From assembly GCF_001275675.1 (NCBI RefSeq), contig NZ_LITM01000008.1:1-45483 (forward strand): a stretch of 45,483 nucleotides of DNA. Reading direction: 5' to 3'. The stretch comes from Lysinibacillus sp. FJAT-14745 (GTDB lineage: Bacteria > Bacillota > Bacilli > Bacillales_A > Planococcaceae). A program made the position numbers and the translations under genes. Within the stretch, counting starts at the first letter, position 1, and each line of letters starts with the position of its first letter. The notes under the pieces are model-generated. The model was not told the DNA's origin. It saw nothing but the letters and a program-made list of their open reading frames with translations, and ran no database searches. Shown here piece by piece: positions 24,425-32,784 of the stretch.

Positions 24425-25966
24425 TTATAGCCCTACTCTTCCCATACCATTGATGATTTTATCTAATGTTTCATCTACCACTGTAATCATACGTGCATTG
24501 GCATTGTATGCTTGCTGGAATGTAATCATATTAGTCATCTCTTCATCTAAGGAAACGGAGTTCATTGAATCACGACGCTTAGAAATATCCAAATGACTTG
24601 TTTCAAAGTTAAATGCATGACGTTCAGCTTCCTGTCCCTTTACTGCTAAATCACCTACTAACGATTTATAATAGTTTTGGAATGTACCTTTCTTTAAGTT
24701 ATCTTGAGCCTGCGATTGCAGCTCTGCTAACTTACGCATGTTTCCGTTATTACCATCCTCGCCTTTCGTATCAGATACAGCTACCTGCTTCGCATCAGTA
24801 ATTACTACGTTAAATTCACGTGCAGTCATCCCTGAGAAAAAGTTCTGACCTGTAGTATCGTCTAAACCAAAACCTTTACGATGAATTTCATTAAATTTTG
24901 TTATAAATTCACTTGCTAGTTTATCTAAATTAGCAAGCATTTCTGGGTAAGTACCTTGTCCACCGCTATGTCCATACGCATCAATTAGTGCACGTAATGT
25001 ACCTTTACCAGGTTCCATTTTACTGTAATCAATTGCGATTCCTGTCGCTGGATCCCCTGGTGGTTCGCCAATAGCAGAAATTTTAACTTCCTTAAAGTTA
25101 GCGTAGCTCCCTGTCGCTTGAACATCTACCTCACCATCAATGCGCTGATCGTTTGTATCCATCGTTGCAAGTGCAGCATATTGTCTACCATCCACTAATT
25201 TAATAGGAGTACCATCCGCTGATACATATGTAATCGTCATTGAACCTTCAGCTACATCTTTTGCTAAACCACCTGATTTTTGCAATGAAACAGTTACAGG
25301 AATATATTCATTTAACTGATCTACTAATACATCACGTGCATCATATAAATCATTTGGCACGTAACCACTCGGCTCAACTTCTTGAATTTGTTTATTAAGG
25401 GCCGCAATTTGTTTAAGAATTGAATTCACTTTATCCGTCGAAACATTAATTTCATTCCCGATATTACCTTGGATCTGTTTTAGCTGTCTATCCATAGAAT
25501 TAAAAGACTCAGCAATTGCAATTCCTTTAGAAATTAACACCTGACGTGCAGCTGCATCTTTTGGATTGTCAATAACATCTTCCATAGATTTCCAAAAATC
25601 TGTGAATGATTGGTTAATACCGAACTGTGAAGGTTCTGACATGACATCTTCCATCTGCGAAATAGATTTTGCTGCTGAATCCCAATAACCCAATTTATTC
25701 GTTTCTTGACGATATTGTCGATCGGTAAATTGATCGCGGAGACGTTGAATCGAGCTTGTTTCTACCCCTGTTCCAAGATGCCCTGGATAGACAGGCTGAT
25801 TTAAGCCTGGACTTGGAAAACCAGGAGTCGCTTGCATATTTACTCGTTGGCGAGTAAACCCTAATGTATTTGCATTGGAAATATTATGTCCAGTTGTGTA
25901 TAAAGCTGTTTGTTGTGTAAATAAACCGCGTTTACTTGCTTCTAAGCCCATAAATGTTGAGCGCAT
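24425..25966 (-). CDS. flgK: Hook-filament junction protein FlgK (HAP1)
   Basis: A 513-residue FlgK: N-terminal ALYTTGHNISNANTLGFTRQ rod/hook-family motif and C-terminal LDEEMTNMITFQQAYNANAR. It forms the first junction ring on the hook. ATG at 25966 has AGGGAGG; flgN, its chaperone gene, is directly upstream. Confidence 0.96.
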   Translation of the reverse strand: MRSTFMGLEASKRGLFTQQTALYTTGHNISNANTLGFTRQRVNMQATPGFPSPGLNQPVYPGHLGTGVETSSIQRLRDQFTDRQYRQETNKLGYWDSAAKSISQMEDVMSEPSQFGINQSFTDFWKSMEDVIDNPKDAAARQVLISKGIAIAESFNSMDRQLKQIQGNIGNEINVSTDKVNSILKQIAALNKQIQEVEPSGYVPNDLYDARDVLVDQLNEYIPVTVSLQKSGGLAKDVAEGSMTITYVSADGTPIKLVDGRQYAALATMDTNDQRIDGEVDVQATGSYANFKEVKISAIGEPPGDPATGIAIDYSKMEPGKGTLRALIDAYGHSGGQGTYPEMLANLDKLASEFITKFNEIHRKGFGLDDTTGQNFFSGMTAREFNVVITDAKQVAVSDTKGEDGNNGNMRKLAELQSQAQDNLKKGTFQNYYKSLVGDLAVKGQEAERHAFNFETSHLDISKRRDSMNSVSLDEEMTNMITFQQAYNANARMITVVDETLDKIINGMGRVGL

Positions 25967-26015
25967 TCTTTTTCCTCCCTTAGTAACCGCTTTTCAGCAA
26001 TTAATTTCTTAAAAA

Positions 26016-26516
26016 CTATGCTTGAGAATCGAAATATGATTTTTTTGCCATTGTATTGGTGCCACGAACCTCATTGCCTGAATAGTTGATTTGCTCAGGA
26101 CGAGGTTGTAAAGCGTCCAATGTTAAGTTGACAAATTGTAGTGATTGGAACACTAGCTTTTGATTTAAATCGTTTTGGTTTTTTAAGTCATTGATGATTT
26201 GCAATAATCGATTGCGCACTGCTGAAAGCATGTCTTTTTCAGTCTGTTGTTCAGCAGCCTCGATGACATCAGCGACAGTTGTTTTGTCAGTTGAAGCAAA
26301 TCCTTTTGCTTCAAGGTAGTCCGTTACCTGTTTCTGACGCTGTTGCTCGAGCTTATCGATGGCCGCTACATGCGCCTGCTCATCCTTGAGCATTTGGTCC
26401 AGTGCTTCGATATTCCCAACTGTAATAATTTCAGTTTTTTTAATGGCTAGTTCAAGTAAGCTTTTATGCATTCTTTCTAGCTTTGTTAATGTAGAACAGA
26501 TCGCTTCTGTAGACAT
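26016..26516 (-). CDS. flgN: FlgN family flagellar export chaperone
   Basis: A 166-residue helical, coiled-coil-rich protein at the flgN (yvyG) position between flgM and flgK. FlgN escorts FlgK and FlgL to the export apparatus. The ATG at 26516 is preferred over GTG at 26528, which falls inside the ribosome-site region AAAGGGTG. Confidence 0.85.
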   Translation of the reverse strand: MSTEAICSTLTKLERMHKSLLELAIKKTEIITVGNIEALDQMLKDEQAHVAAIDKLEQQRQKQVTDYLEAKGFASTDKTTVADVIEAAEQQTEKDMLSAVRNRLLQIINDLKNQNDLNQKLVFQSLQFVNLTLDALQPRPEQINYSGNEVRGTNTMAKKSYFDSQA

Positions 26517-26543
26517 TTTGCTAAGCACCCTTTCTGATATTCC

Positions 26544-26804
26544 TTAGAAACGATAATATTTCAGCATATCTTCTGCAACTTTGCGAGCGTCCACTTTGTA
26601 TTCACCAGAAGCGATATCTTTTTTTAGTTGTTGTACGCGTTCTGCACGCTCTGCGCTGTATGTTGAAACTCCTTGCATCTCCTGTGCAGTTTTTGAAATT
26701 TCGATTTTATCTGCGAAGGATGCTTTGTTAGTGCCTGATTTTACATTGCGCACCTGATTTTTATAGGCGTTCACTGCATTAATCCCATAAGATGTAATTT
26801 TCAT
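26544..26804 (-). CDS. flgM: Anti-sigma-D factor FlgM
   Basis: An 86-residue FlgM: N-terminal MKITSYGINAVNAYKNQ and C-terminal RAERVQQLKKDIASGEYKVD ... KVAEDMLKYY, the sigma-binding helix. It holds sigma-D until the hook is complete. GGGGG is 8 nt before the ATG and a sigma-D-type promoter is close upstream, giving the usual negative loop. Confidence 0.95.
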   Translation of the reverse strand: MKITSYGINAVNAYKNQVRNVKSGTNKASFADKIEISKTAQEMQGVSTYSAERAERVQQLKKDIASGEYKVDARKVAEDMLKYYRF

Positions 26805-26841
26805 TTAATAACCCCCTATCTAAAAAGCTTATCTTACTATT

Positions 26842-26867
26842 ATTTCGGATTGTCTCACATAATGTTA
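26842..26867 (-). promoter_or_regulatory. Possible sigma-D-type promoter of flgM
   Basis: TAAC-N14-TCCGAAAT on the minus strand, with the same 14-nt spacing as the flaG and hag promoters but a weaker -10 (6 of 8). Confidence 0.5.
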
Positions 26868-26883
26868 AGTTTTCAAATATAAA

Positions 26884-26919
26884 AAAGTGTGCTAATTTTG
26901 TTTAAAATTAACACACTTT
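26884..26919. terminator. Intrinsic terminator between yvyF and flgM
   Basis: A 16-bp stem AAAGTGTGCTAATTTT / AAAATTAACACACTTT with one mismatch and a 4-nt loop; A-rich on one side, so it acts best on the minus strand. Confidence 0.75.
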
Positions 26920-26920
26920 A

Positions 26921-27130
26921 GATCTATCAACTATGCCTCGACATAATTGTGTCCGGAATCAGCTTTGTGCTTAGGCCTGCAAATGTTTATTGCGCGAAAG
27001 CGTAGTGCTAACGTAGCGACAGCAACACGAGGTCCGACACGATGTCGGTCATTTCGGTAATGTCACAGGACGTGGCGTTCTTAGACTGAGTTCCTATTTC
27101 AGTGGGTGTTTGGACACTCGCTGAAATAAG
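26921..27130. repeat. Probable dispersed intergenic repeat (palindrome-rich)
   Basis: The 210 bases after yvyF contain the hairpins CCGACA-CGA-TGTCGG (27034-27048 area) and TATTTCAG / CTGAAATA (27095-27128). A minus-strand frame (RNDRHRVGPRVAVATLALRF) resembles small hypothetical ORFs that I recall as recurring in Lysinibacillus genomes; that recollection is unverified. It is much more GC-rich than its surroundings. The terminal hairpin may end the yvyF transcript. Confidence 0.5.
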
Positions 27131-27544
27131 TTAATGTTTTCGTTCTGCGTGATATGTTACACGATCACGTTCTGTCACACTCTCACGGAACTCCTTCGCC
27201 GCTTCAAATGTGCGTAAATCCGCCTTCAATTCATCTTGACATTTTGTACAAAGCTTGCCTGTTGTCGTTAGATGACCACAGTTATCACATGGATAGCCAA
27301 GATTAGGGAACATCGCAGTCTGCAAGCGCCCCTTGCGTACCCATTTATACAATAGCTCCTCTTCAGCTCCTGTTGCCTCAACAATACGCTCTACTGTCGC
27401 AGCACGGTTTTCACGTTTACGTAAAAAGCGATAAACGATTTGATATAGCTCCTCTTCAGATTGAGCACATTTATGACATACTTCTCTGACCCCTATATAG
27501 TTAAAAAACTCATTACATTTCGGACAATTACGAACCTCTGCCAT
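27131..27544 (-). CDS. yvyF: YvyF-like flagellar operon protein with zinc-ribbon motifs
   Basis: A 137-residue protein with four CxxC pairs (C7/C10, C23/C26, C85/C88, C98/C101), suggesting two zinc sites around a helical middle with a winged-helix-like stretch (residues 45-80). It matches B. subtilis YvyF (TIGR03826) in size and position between comFC and flgM. Its function is not established. The ATG is preceded by AGAGGAGGAAG. Confidence 0.88.
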   Translation of the reverse strand: MAEVRNCPKCNEFFNYIGVREVCHKCAQSEEELYQIVYRFLRKRENRAATVERIVEATGAEEELLYKWVRKGRLQTAMFPNLGYPCDNCGHLTTTGKLCTKCQDELKADLRTFEAAKEFRESVTERDRVTYHAERKH

Positions 27545-27627
27545 CTATTCTTCCTCCTCTTGCATAATAACAGCTTGATACGAATCTTATATACTCGTAA
27601 TCTATTATACACAATGCATTTGCATTT

Positions 27628-28218
27628 TCATCCATTAATTAGTGTGAAGATTTTTACATTTTTGGCGCCTGCGTTTAATAAAACCTCAGTAGCATGCCTT
27701 AAAGTAGTTCCTGTCGTTTTTATATCGTCAAAAAGAAGATATTCTTTATGCTCTACATGTGCTTTAGCCATCAGACGAAAAAGGGAAGCTGCTTGGATGC
27801 GCTGCTCTCTATTTTTGGAGCTTTGCGTTGCTGTCGTCGTCTTTTCTAAAAGTTGTATAAAAGGAATATTAGCAGCTTTTAATAGCTCCTCCATATGCGA
27901 GAAGGTACGTTCCCTTTGTTTGAGGGGATGCATAGGAATCGGAATGATGGCTGCTTTTTCAAGTTTAAATCGTGCATGTAGCTCCTGCCGAAATACTTTA
28001 GCAAGTGCGACATCCTGAAGAAATTTATATTGATGCAAATAATCTTTCATCGCATCGTTATATTGGTAAAGTGCTGTTGCTGTTGGGGAATGTTCAAATC
28101 GAGCCGAGCATCTATCACAGATTGTTGGTTGAAATTGTTTGGTTAAAAGTATTTTCCATGAAATTGCTGATTGCAAAGGCTGTGAGCATAATAAGCAAAG
28201 TGTTTCAATTTTATTCAT
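27628..28218 (-). CDS. comFC: Competence protein ComFC (phosphoribosyltransferase-like)
   Basis: A 196-residue protein with an N-terminal zinc finger (C8, C11, C34, C37) and a type I PRTase PRPP loop LLFDDIKTTGTTL at about 161-173. ComFC is needed for DNA uptake and interacts with ComFA. Its ATG shares one base with the comFA stop (TAATG). No comFB lies between them, unlike B. subtilis. Confidence 0.93.
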   Translation of the reverse strand: MNKIETLCLLCSQPLQSAISWKILLTKQFQPTICDRCSARFEHSPTATALYQYNDAMKDYLHQYKFLQDVALAKVFRQELHARFKLEKAAIIPIPMHPLKQRERTFSHMEELLKAANIPFIQLLEKTTTATQSSKNREQRIQAASLFRLMAKAHVEHKEYLLFDDIKTTGTTLRHATEVLLNAGAKNVKIFTLING

Positions 28219-29582
28219 TATGAAAATCCTTTCTTATTGTAATAAAGAATTTTGGTACGCGCATCATCCATTTCAGTCGTAATCCCATGATGAAAAAATA
28301 CGACGTCTCCATCTGTAAAATTAGCATTTCGTCCAACTCGCCCAGCGATTTGTATTAGTGCACTGGAAGTGAAAATTGTTGATTCTGCCCCAATCACTGC
28401 GACCTGTACATTCTTTATCGTAATTCCTCTTTCTAAAATGGTCGTTGTCAGTAAACCTGGAACTTCTTCATGGCGCAGTTTAAGCACTTTTTCTTTCCGC
28501 TGAGGATCTTCAGCATGCACCGCCATAATGTTTGCATCTAATAACTGAAAAAGAGGCGTAGCTATTTTCATTAATTCTACTTTCGGGAAAAATAATAGAA
28601 AAGGCTCTTTGCGTGCAAGGCGCTCCTCTGTCCATTGTTTTAGCTTGCGTGGAATCTTTCCTCGTTTTAAGCTTTTTTCATAGCTCCATAGGGAATGAAA
28701 TCGTGGAACTGGTAATGGACGGTTATGATAGCGCTTCGGGATAAATGAATAACTTTTATTTTGATATTGAGTAAGTAATTTTTGCGAAGGTGTTGCTGTG
28801 ACCAACATTATTGGTGCGTTTTCTGTTTTCGCCTTTTGCACAGCACTTTGTAAAGTTTCGTCAAATGTATATGGAAATGCATCAGCTTCATCAACAATCA
28901 TGATGTCAAACGCTCGTTCAAAACGATAAAGCTGATGGGTTGTAGCCAACACAAGCTGTGCGTAGCCCTCCTGCTTTGGTGATCCACCATATAGTGCATG
29001 GATCATCGTTTGCGGGAAAACGGTTTGAAAGCGTGGATATAACTCTAGCACTACATCTGTACGTGGCGTAGCAATACATACCCGTAAGCCCTGCTGTAAC
29101 GCATAATGTACAGTCGGAAAAAGCAACTCTGTTTTCCCTGCCCCACATACTGCATGAATAAGATGCGAACGCTTTGCTTTAACACTTTCTAGCATTTCGT
29201 TTGCGGCCTGTTGTTGAAGAACTGTAAATTCCCCTGCCCATTTGAGTGAATGCTTTCTTGTTCTCATTGCACGAGGGCCTGTCCAGATCATCAATTGCGT
29301 ACAGCTACTCACTCTACCCATATTCAGACAATGTCTACAATATATACATTGCTGCTGGCATTTTGAACAAGCAAACGTTGTAAATAGCTGAAGATTATCA
29401 TTATGGCAACGATTGCATTTTAGATGTGGCTCTTTTTGAATCCCTTCTATTATATGGAAGTATTTGTGATTGATCGATTTCTCGATATCTCCCTTTGAAA
29501 ATGTGGTGTGCTCCTTTAACCAAATACGTCCTTCATGAAAATCTCGTAATGCAGGTGGCAACAACCAACCTTTGTATTTCAT
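28218..29582 (-). CDS. comFA: Competence helicase/translocase ComFA
   Basis: A 454-residue DEAD-box-type ATPase that pulls single-stranded DNA in during transformation. Visible: a four-cysteine zinc region (CNRC, CSKC, CIYC and CLN... C), Walker A CGAGKT with K150, DEAD at 231-234, SAT-like TATPS and QIAGRVGR. The ATG at 29582 is chosen because AAAGGAGC is 7 nt upstream; the open frame continues 85 codons further only because it runs through the 21-bp repeat array. Confidence 0.95.
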   Translation of the reverse strand: MKYKGWLLPPALRDFHEGRIWLKEHTTFSKGDIEKSINHKYFHIIEGIQKEPHLKCNRCHNDNLQLFTTFACSKCQQQCIYCRHCLNMGRVSSCTQLMIWTGPRAMRTRKHSLKWAGEFTVLQQQAANEMLESVKAKRSHLIHAVCGAGKTELLFPTVHYALQQGLRVCIATPRTDVVLELYPRFQTVFPQTMIHALYGGSPKQEGYAQLVLATTHQLYRFERAFDIMIVDEADAFPYTFDETLQSAVQKAKTENAPIMLVTATPSQKLLTQYQNKSYSFIPKRYHNRPLPVPRFHSLWSYEKSLKRGKIPRKLKQWTEERLARKEPFLLFFPKVELMKIATPLFQLLDANIMAVHAEDPQRKEKVLKLRHEEVPGLLTTTILERGITIKNVQVAVIGAESTIFTSSALIQIAGRVGRNANFTDGDVVFFHHGITTEMDDARTKILYYNKKGFS

Positions 29583-29609
29583 TGCTTTGCTCCTTTCATG
29601 TGGGTGGTT

Positions 29610-29861
29610 TTTATCAGCGATTGTCGTAGGTTTAGCGGCGATTCTAGCACTTTTAGCGGCGATATTCACGGGTTTAGCGGCGATTCTGGCACTTTTAGCG
29701 GCGATATCCACGGGTTTAGCGGCGATTCTGGCACTTTTAGCGGCGATATTCACGAGTTTAGCGGCGATTCTGGCACTTTTAGCGGCGATATCCACAGGTT
29801 TAGCGGCGATTCTGGCACTTTTAGCGGCGATATCCACGGGTTTAGCGGCGATTCCCCCGCT
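29610..29861. repeat. Tandem array of twelve 21-bp units upstream of comFA
   Basis: Units begin every 21 bp from 29610. The first is TTTATCAGCGATTGTCGTAGG, the others TTTAGCGGCGAT plus one of two alternating tails: TCTGGCACT (A) and ATCCACGGG (B), so the true period is 42 bp. Tail B varies (TTCACGGG, TCCACAGG, TTCACGAG), tail A hardly. All units are free of stops in several frames because 21 is a multiple of 3. Confidence 0.95.
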
Positions 29862-29890
29862 TCACCCGGCAACACAGGTATTCCCAAAAA

Positions 29891-29929
29891 TAAAAACAGC
29901 CTCTACAAATTTGCTGTAGAGACTGTCTC
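29891..29929 (-). terminator. Intrinsic terminator of degV
   Basis: Arms CAGCCTCTACA / TGTAGAGACTG with one wobble and a 7-nt loop, followed on the minus strand by TTTTTATTTTT; it begins 9 nt past the degV stop. Confidence 0.88.
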
Positions 29930-29937
29930 ACTTAAGA

Positions 29938-30780
29938 TTATTTTTTTGTCCATCCTAAACCTATTGAGCCTTCACCTAAGTGTGTGCCAATGACGGGGCC
30001 GAAATAGCTTAATTTAAAGTTAACGTTCGGGTAGGTTGCTGCTAGTTGTGCTAGCCATTCTTCTGCTTCAGCCTGGCAATTGGCGTGAATCACGACAGCT
30101 TCCAGTGCTTCATACTTTTGAACATCCTCAGCTAGTAGCTCCTCCGCACGCTTTAATGCTTTTTTACGCGTACGAATTTTTTCAAAAGGTACAATGACCT
30201 TGTCCACAAAATGCAGTACTGGCTTTACTTGTAATAAGCCGCCAATTAATGCAGCTGCTGAAGACAGACGTCCCCCACGTTGTAAGTGCCCTAAGTCGTC
30301 TACAATGAAGTAAGCACGACTTGTCTGCTTTATGTCCGCCAATGTAGCGAGAATTTCTTTTGCAGAAAAGCCCTGAGCCGCCATTTCAGCTGCTCGTAGA
30401 ACGTAAAAACCCTGTACCGCACAGGATATTTCACTATCAAAAGCGTACATATCAATGCCTTCCACCATCTCGCCTGCTTGAATTGCACCTTGATATGTTC
30501 CACTGATTCCACTTGATAAATGAATGGATATTACTTCATCATACTCTTTTGCCAGCTCTTCAAAGAGAGCGGCAATTTCTCCAATTGGGGGCTGCGTTGT
30601 TTTTGGGAATTCTTTTGCCCCGCGTACTTTATCATAAAATTCAGATGCCGTGATATCTACTTCTTCTGCAAATAATTGCCCTGAGATATTTACACTTAAC
30701 GGAATCATATGAATGTTTAAGCGAGCTCGTTCCTCAGCCGGAATATATGCAGTACTATCTGTTACGATTGCTGTCCTCAT
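29938..30780 (-). CDS. DegV family fatty-acid-binding protein
   Basis: A 280-residue EDD-fold protein with IVTDSTAYIP at the N-terminus and the lipid-head-group loop HLSSGISGTYQGA near residue 90; VDDLGHLQRGGRLS follows. DegV/FakB proteins present fatty acids to the kinase FakA. The same gene lies next to comFA in B. subtilis (yviA). FakA is not in the window. ATG at 30780. Confidence 0.92.
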   Translation of the reverse strand: MRTAIVTDSTAYIPAEERARLNIHMIPLSVNISGQLFAEEVDITASEFYDKVRGAKEFPKTTQPPIGEIAALFEELAKEYDEVISIHLSSGISGTYQGAIQAGEMVEGIDMYAFDSEISCAVQGFYVLRAAEMAAQGFSAKEILATLADIKQTSRAYFIVDDLGHLQRGGRLSSAAALIGGLLQVKPVLHFVDKVIVPFEKIRTRKKALKRAEELLAEDVQKYEALEAVVIHANCQAEAEEWLAQLAATYPNVNFKLSYFGPVIGTHLGEGSIGLGWTKK

Positions 30781-30998
30781 CCATGTCCACTCTCCTATTC
30801 TACATAGTTTACAATAAAAAGAAATGAATGTGAAATGAATTACGCCATTGCGTAAACCCGTCGGAATGTTGAATAGTGGTAAGTACGCTTCACTCTTTCA
30901 TCATTCTAGACATCTACTAAATTGTTAAACTTAGTATCCATTTCACATTCATTTTCTATGTATACTACTCTTTGCAAAATTAAATTTGCAAGAGGGTG

Positions 30999-31199
30999 AT
31001 CTTCATTCCATTAATCTTTCTTTTAGTAAATAAAGGCTCATCACCATAACGTGGGTTTGATTTCCGTTCCAGCTAGGCAAGTCCAATGAACTGTTATCAC
31101 AGGATGCATTTAACCTGCGTTCGCTCTAATGTTTTATCTTTGAAGCTAATCCCAGAAAACGCCTAACCTCAATTCTTAGTGATGAGCCTGAATGAAGAT
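30999..31199 (-). other. Foldback element: possible structured RNA or MITE
   Basis: Outer arms ATCTTCATTC (30999-31008) and GAATGAAGAT (31190-31199) and inner arms AGGCTCATCAC (31034-31044) and GTGATGAGCCT (31179-31189) pair perfectly; they adjoin on one side and are 25 nt apart on the other. A third 7-bp helix nests inside (31072-31078 with 31161-31167). A TTGCAAA / TTTGCAA hairpin lies just outside (30971-30990). It begins 9 nt past the lipoprotein stop and precedes degV by about 220 nt. No gene is seen in 30781-31208. Confidence 0.55.
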
Positions 31200-31208
31200 A
31201 TCCTCATA

Positions 31209-31766
31209 TTATTTGCCAGTACTTGATTTCGTGTCATCCATATAAAAGACGCTAGTGACCTTCCAGCGTCCATCTTCTTTGACGAATACTGTAACTTGTT
31301 GTCCTGCACTTTCATGCTTCACATTTGTTTTAGTTTGTACTAAATGCACTGTTATATTTGAATGGACCTGTGCTTCATTTGCGTTATATTTTATAATTGT
31401 AGTATGTTTAGCATCTCGTTTAACGTCTGACTGTTTAAATACTTCTGAGATGTATTTTTTTTCTTCTTCATAATTGAAACCTTTTGGATTCTTCGAGATT
31501 GTTTGCATATAACGATCAATTTCTTTTGAATTGAAAGCTGCAATATATTCATTAAAGGCTGCTATTATTGCTTTTTCTTCATCAGCAGGGATATTTTCTG
31601 CCTTTGTTATTTTCCCACCATTCATTTCAAACCCTACGGTTCCATCATCAATGATTTTTTGTCTTTCTTCTGCACTCATTTCATCTTTTTTATTACCACA
31701 GGCAGTTAACATTAATGCCGTTAACATTAATAAGGTAAGAACTGCTAGAAAACTTTTCTTTAACAT
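31209..31766 (-). CDS. Small lipoprotein with NTF2/SnoaL-like C-terminus
   Basis: A 185-residue secreted lipoprotein: a signal peptide with lipobox LTAC at about residues 19-22, then a charged linker and an alpha/beta region (EKAIIAAFNEYIAAFNSKEIDRYMQTI ...) that ends VFVKEDGRWKVTSVFYMDD, the pattern of NTF2-like domains. The function is unknown. The ATG at 31766 has GGGAGG 7 nt upstream; a TTG at 31769 is less likely. Confidence 0.8.
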   Translation of the reverse strand: MLKKSFLAVLTLLMLTALMLTACGNKKDEMSAEERQKIIDDGTVGFEMNGGKITKAENIPADEEKAIIAAFNEYIAAFNSKEIDRYMQTISKNPKGFNYEEEKKYISEVFKQSDVKRDAKHTTIIKYNANEAQVHSNITVHLVQTKTNVKHESAGQQVTVFVKEDGRWKVTSVFYMDDTKSSTGK

Positions 31767-31769
31767 CAA

Positions 31770-32096
31770 AAAACCTCCCGCGCATATTGTAGCATATAAA
31801 TCCCGTTGTAGGAATTTTGTTGTGCATTTTCAACATTTAGGTGTTACATCTTCCTTATGACGCCCATGATTTTAAAATGTTGCACTATTTAAGAGATCAC
31901 TATGTATAAATTATTTCACTTTATGAAGGGAATGTGACGGTGTGAACAAGTATTGGGGTTGGATTCTTCTGATGGATGACACTACAATTTCGCCACAAAA
32001 GCAAGCGGTTTATTTTTACTAAAAAAACTGCTTTAAAAACTACTAAATAATATAGTAGCCTTTAAAAACAGCTTTAAATTCAATGTTTGTATGCTA
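31770..32096. other. Intergenic region between the lipoprotein gene and degU
   Basis: About 327 bases without a gene. It holds the degU terminator near 32021-32072 and must contain the promoter of the lipoprotein gene, which I cannot place with confidence. Confidence 0.6.
32021..32072 (-). terminator. Probable terminator of degS-degU
   Basis: Minus strand: CTACTA / TAGTAG hairpin flanked by TTTAAA tracts and a CTG / CAG outer pair, followed by TTTTTTTAG. AT-rich and imperfect. Confidence 0.55.
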
Positions 32097-32771
32097 TTAG
32101 CGTACTTCAACCCAGCCATTTTTGATGGCTGTAACAACGGCTTGTGTACGGTCGTTTACATTCATTTTTTGTAAAATGCTTGAAACGTGGTTTTTAACTG
32201 TTTTTTCAGAAATGAACAGTGTCTCACCAATTGTACGGTTAGATTGTCCATCTGTTAATAATTGTAATACTTCACATTCGCGTTTTGTTAGTAAATGGAA
32301 TGGGCGACGAATTTCTGTTTGATGGAAGTTACCTTTATTTTCATGCTCAGAAAGACGACGGAATTCCGCTACTAAATTTTTAGTTACTTTTGGATGTAGG
32401 TATGATCCACCATTCGCAACTACTTTAATCGCTTCAACAATTTCGTCAGCATCCATCTCTTTTAGCATATAGCCAAGTGATCCAGATTTTAGCGCGTGTG
32501 TTACGTATGTTTCATCATCATGAATAGATAGCATAATCACCTTCGCATCTGGAAATTCACTAACCAACTCTGCTGTTGCCTCTACTCCATTTTTCCCTGG
32601 CATATTAATGTCCATTAGTACAACATCTGGTTGATTTTCAGCATATAAAGAAACCACATCTGTTCCATCATCACCTTCTGCTACTACATCAAACGTATCT
32701 TCAAAATCTAAAATACGTTTTACTCCTTCGCGGAATAGCTGGTGATCGTCTACAATAATAATCTTCGTCAT
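32097..32771 (-). CDS. degU: Response regulator DegU
   Basis: A 224-residue NarL/LuxR-type regulator. The receiver has the phosphorylated D54 in LMDINMPG and the C-terminus a LuxR HTH ([28 protein letters not shown]). DegU controls competence, motility and exoenzymes depending on its phosphorylation. It starts 13 nt after degS, as in B. subtilis. Confidence 0.96.
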   Translation of the reverse strand: MTKIIIVDDHQLFREGVKRILDFEDTFDVVAEGDDGTDVVSLYAENQPDVVLMDINMPGKNGVEATAELVSEFPDAKVIMLSIHDDETYVTHALKSGSLGYMLKEMDADEIVEAIKVVANGGSYLHPKVTKNLVAEFRRLSEHENKGNFHQTEIRRPFHLLTKRECEVLQLLTDGQSNRTIGETLFISEKTVKNHVSSILQKMNVNDRTQAVVTAIKNGWVEVR

Positions 32772-32784
32772 TTGTCTTTACCCC

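Noticed and set aside
29583-29837. In-frame 85-residue N-terminal extension of ComFA made of IAAKSARIAAKP-type repeats
   Set aside because: It is translation of the 21-bp array, open because 21 is a multiple of 3; a GTG start has no ribosome site, and the ATG at 29582 has AAAGGAGC in place and gives the normal family length.
29572-29993. Plus-strand frames across the first array, one of them hydrophobic and membrane-like
   Set aside because: Same cause: repeat translation; it also runs antisense over the degV terminator.
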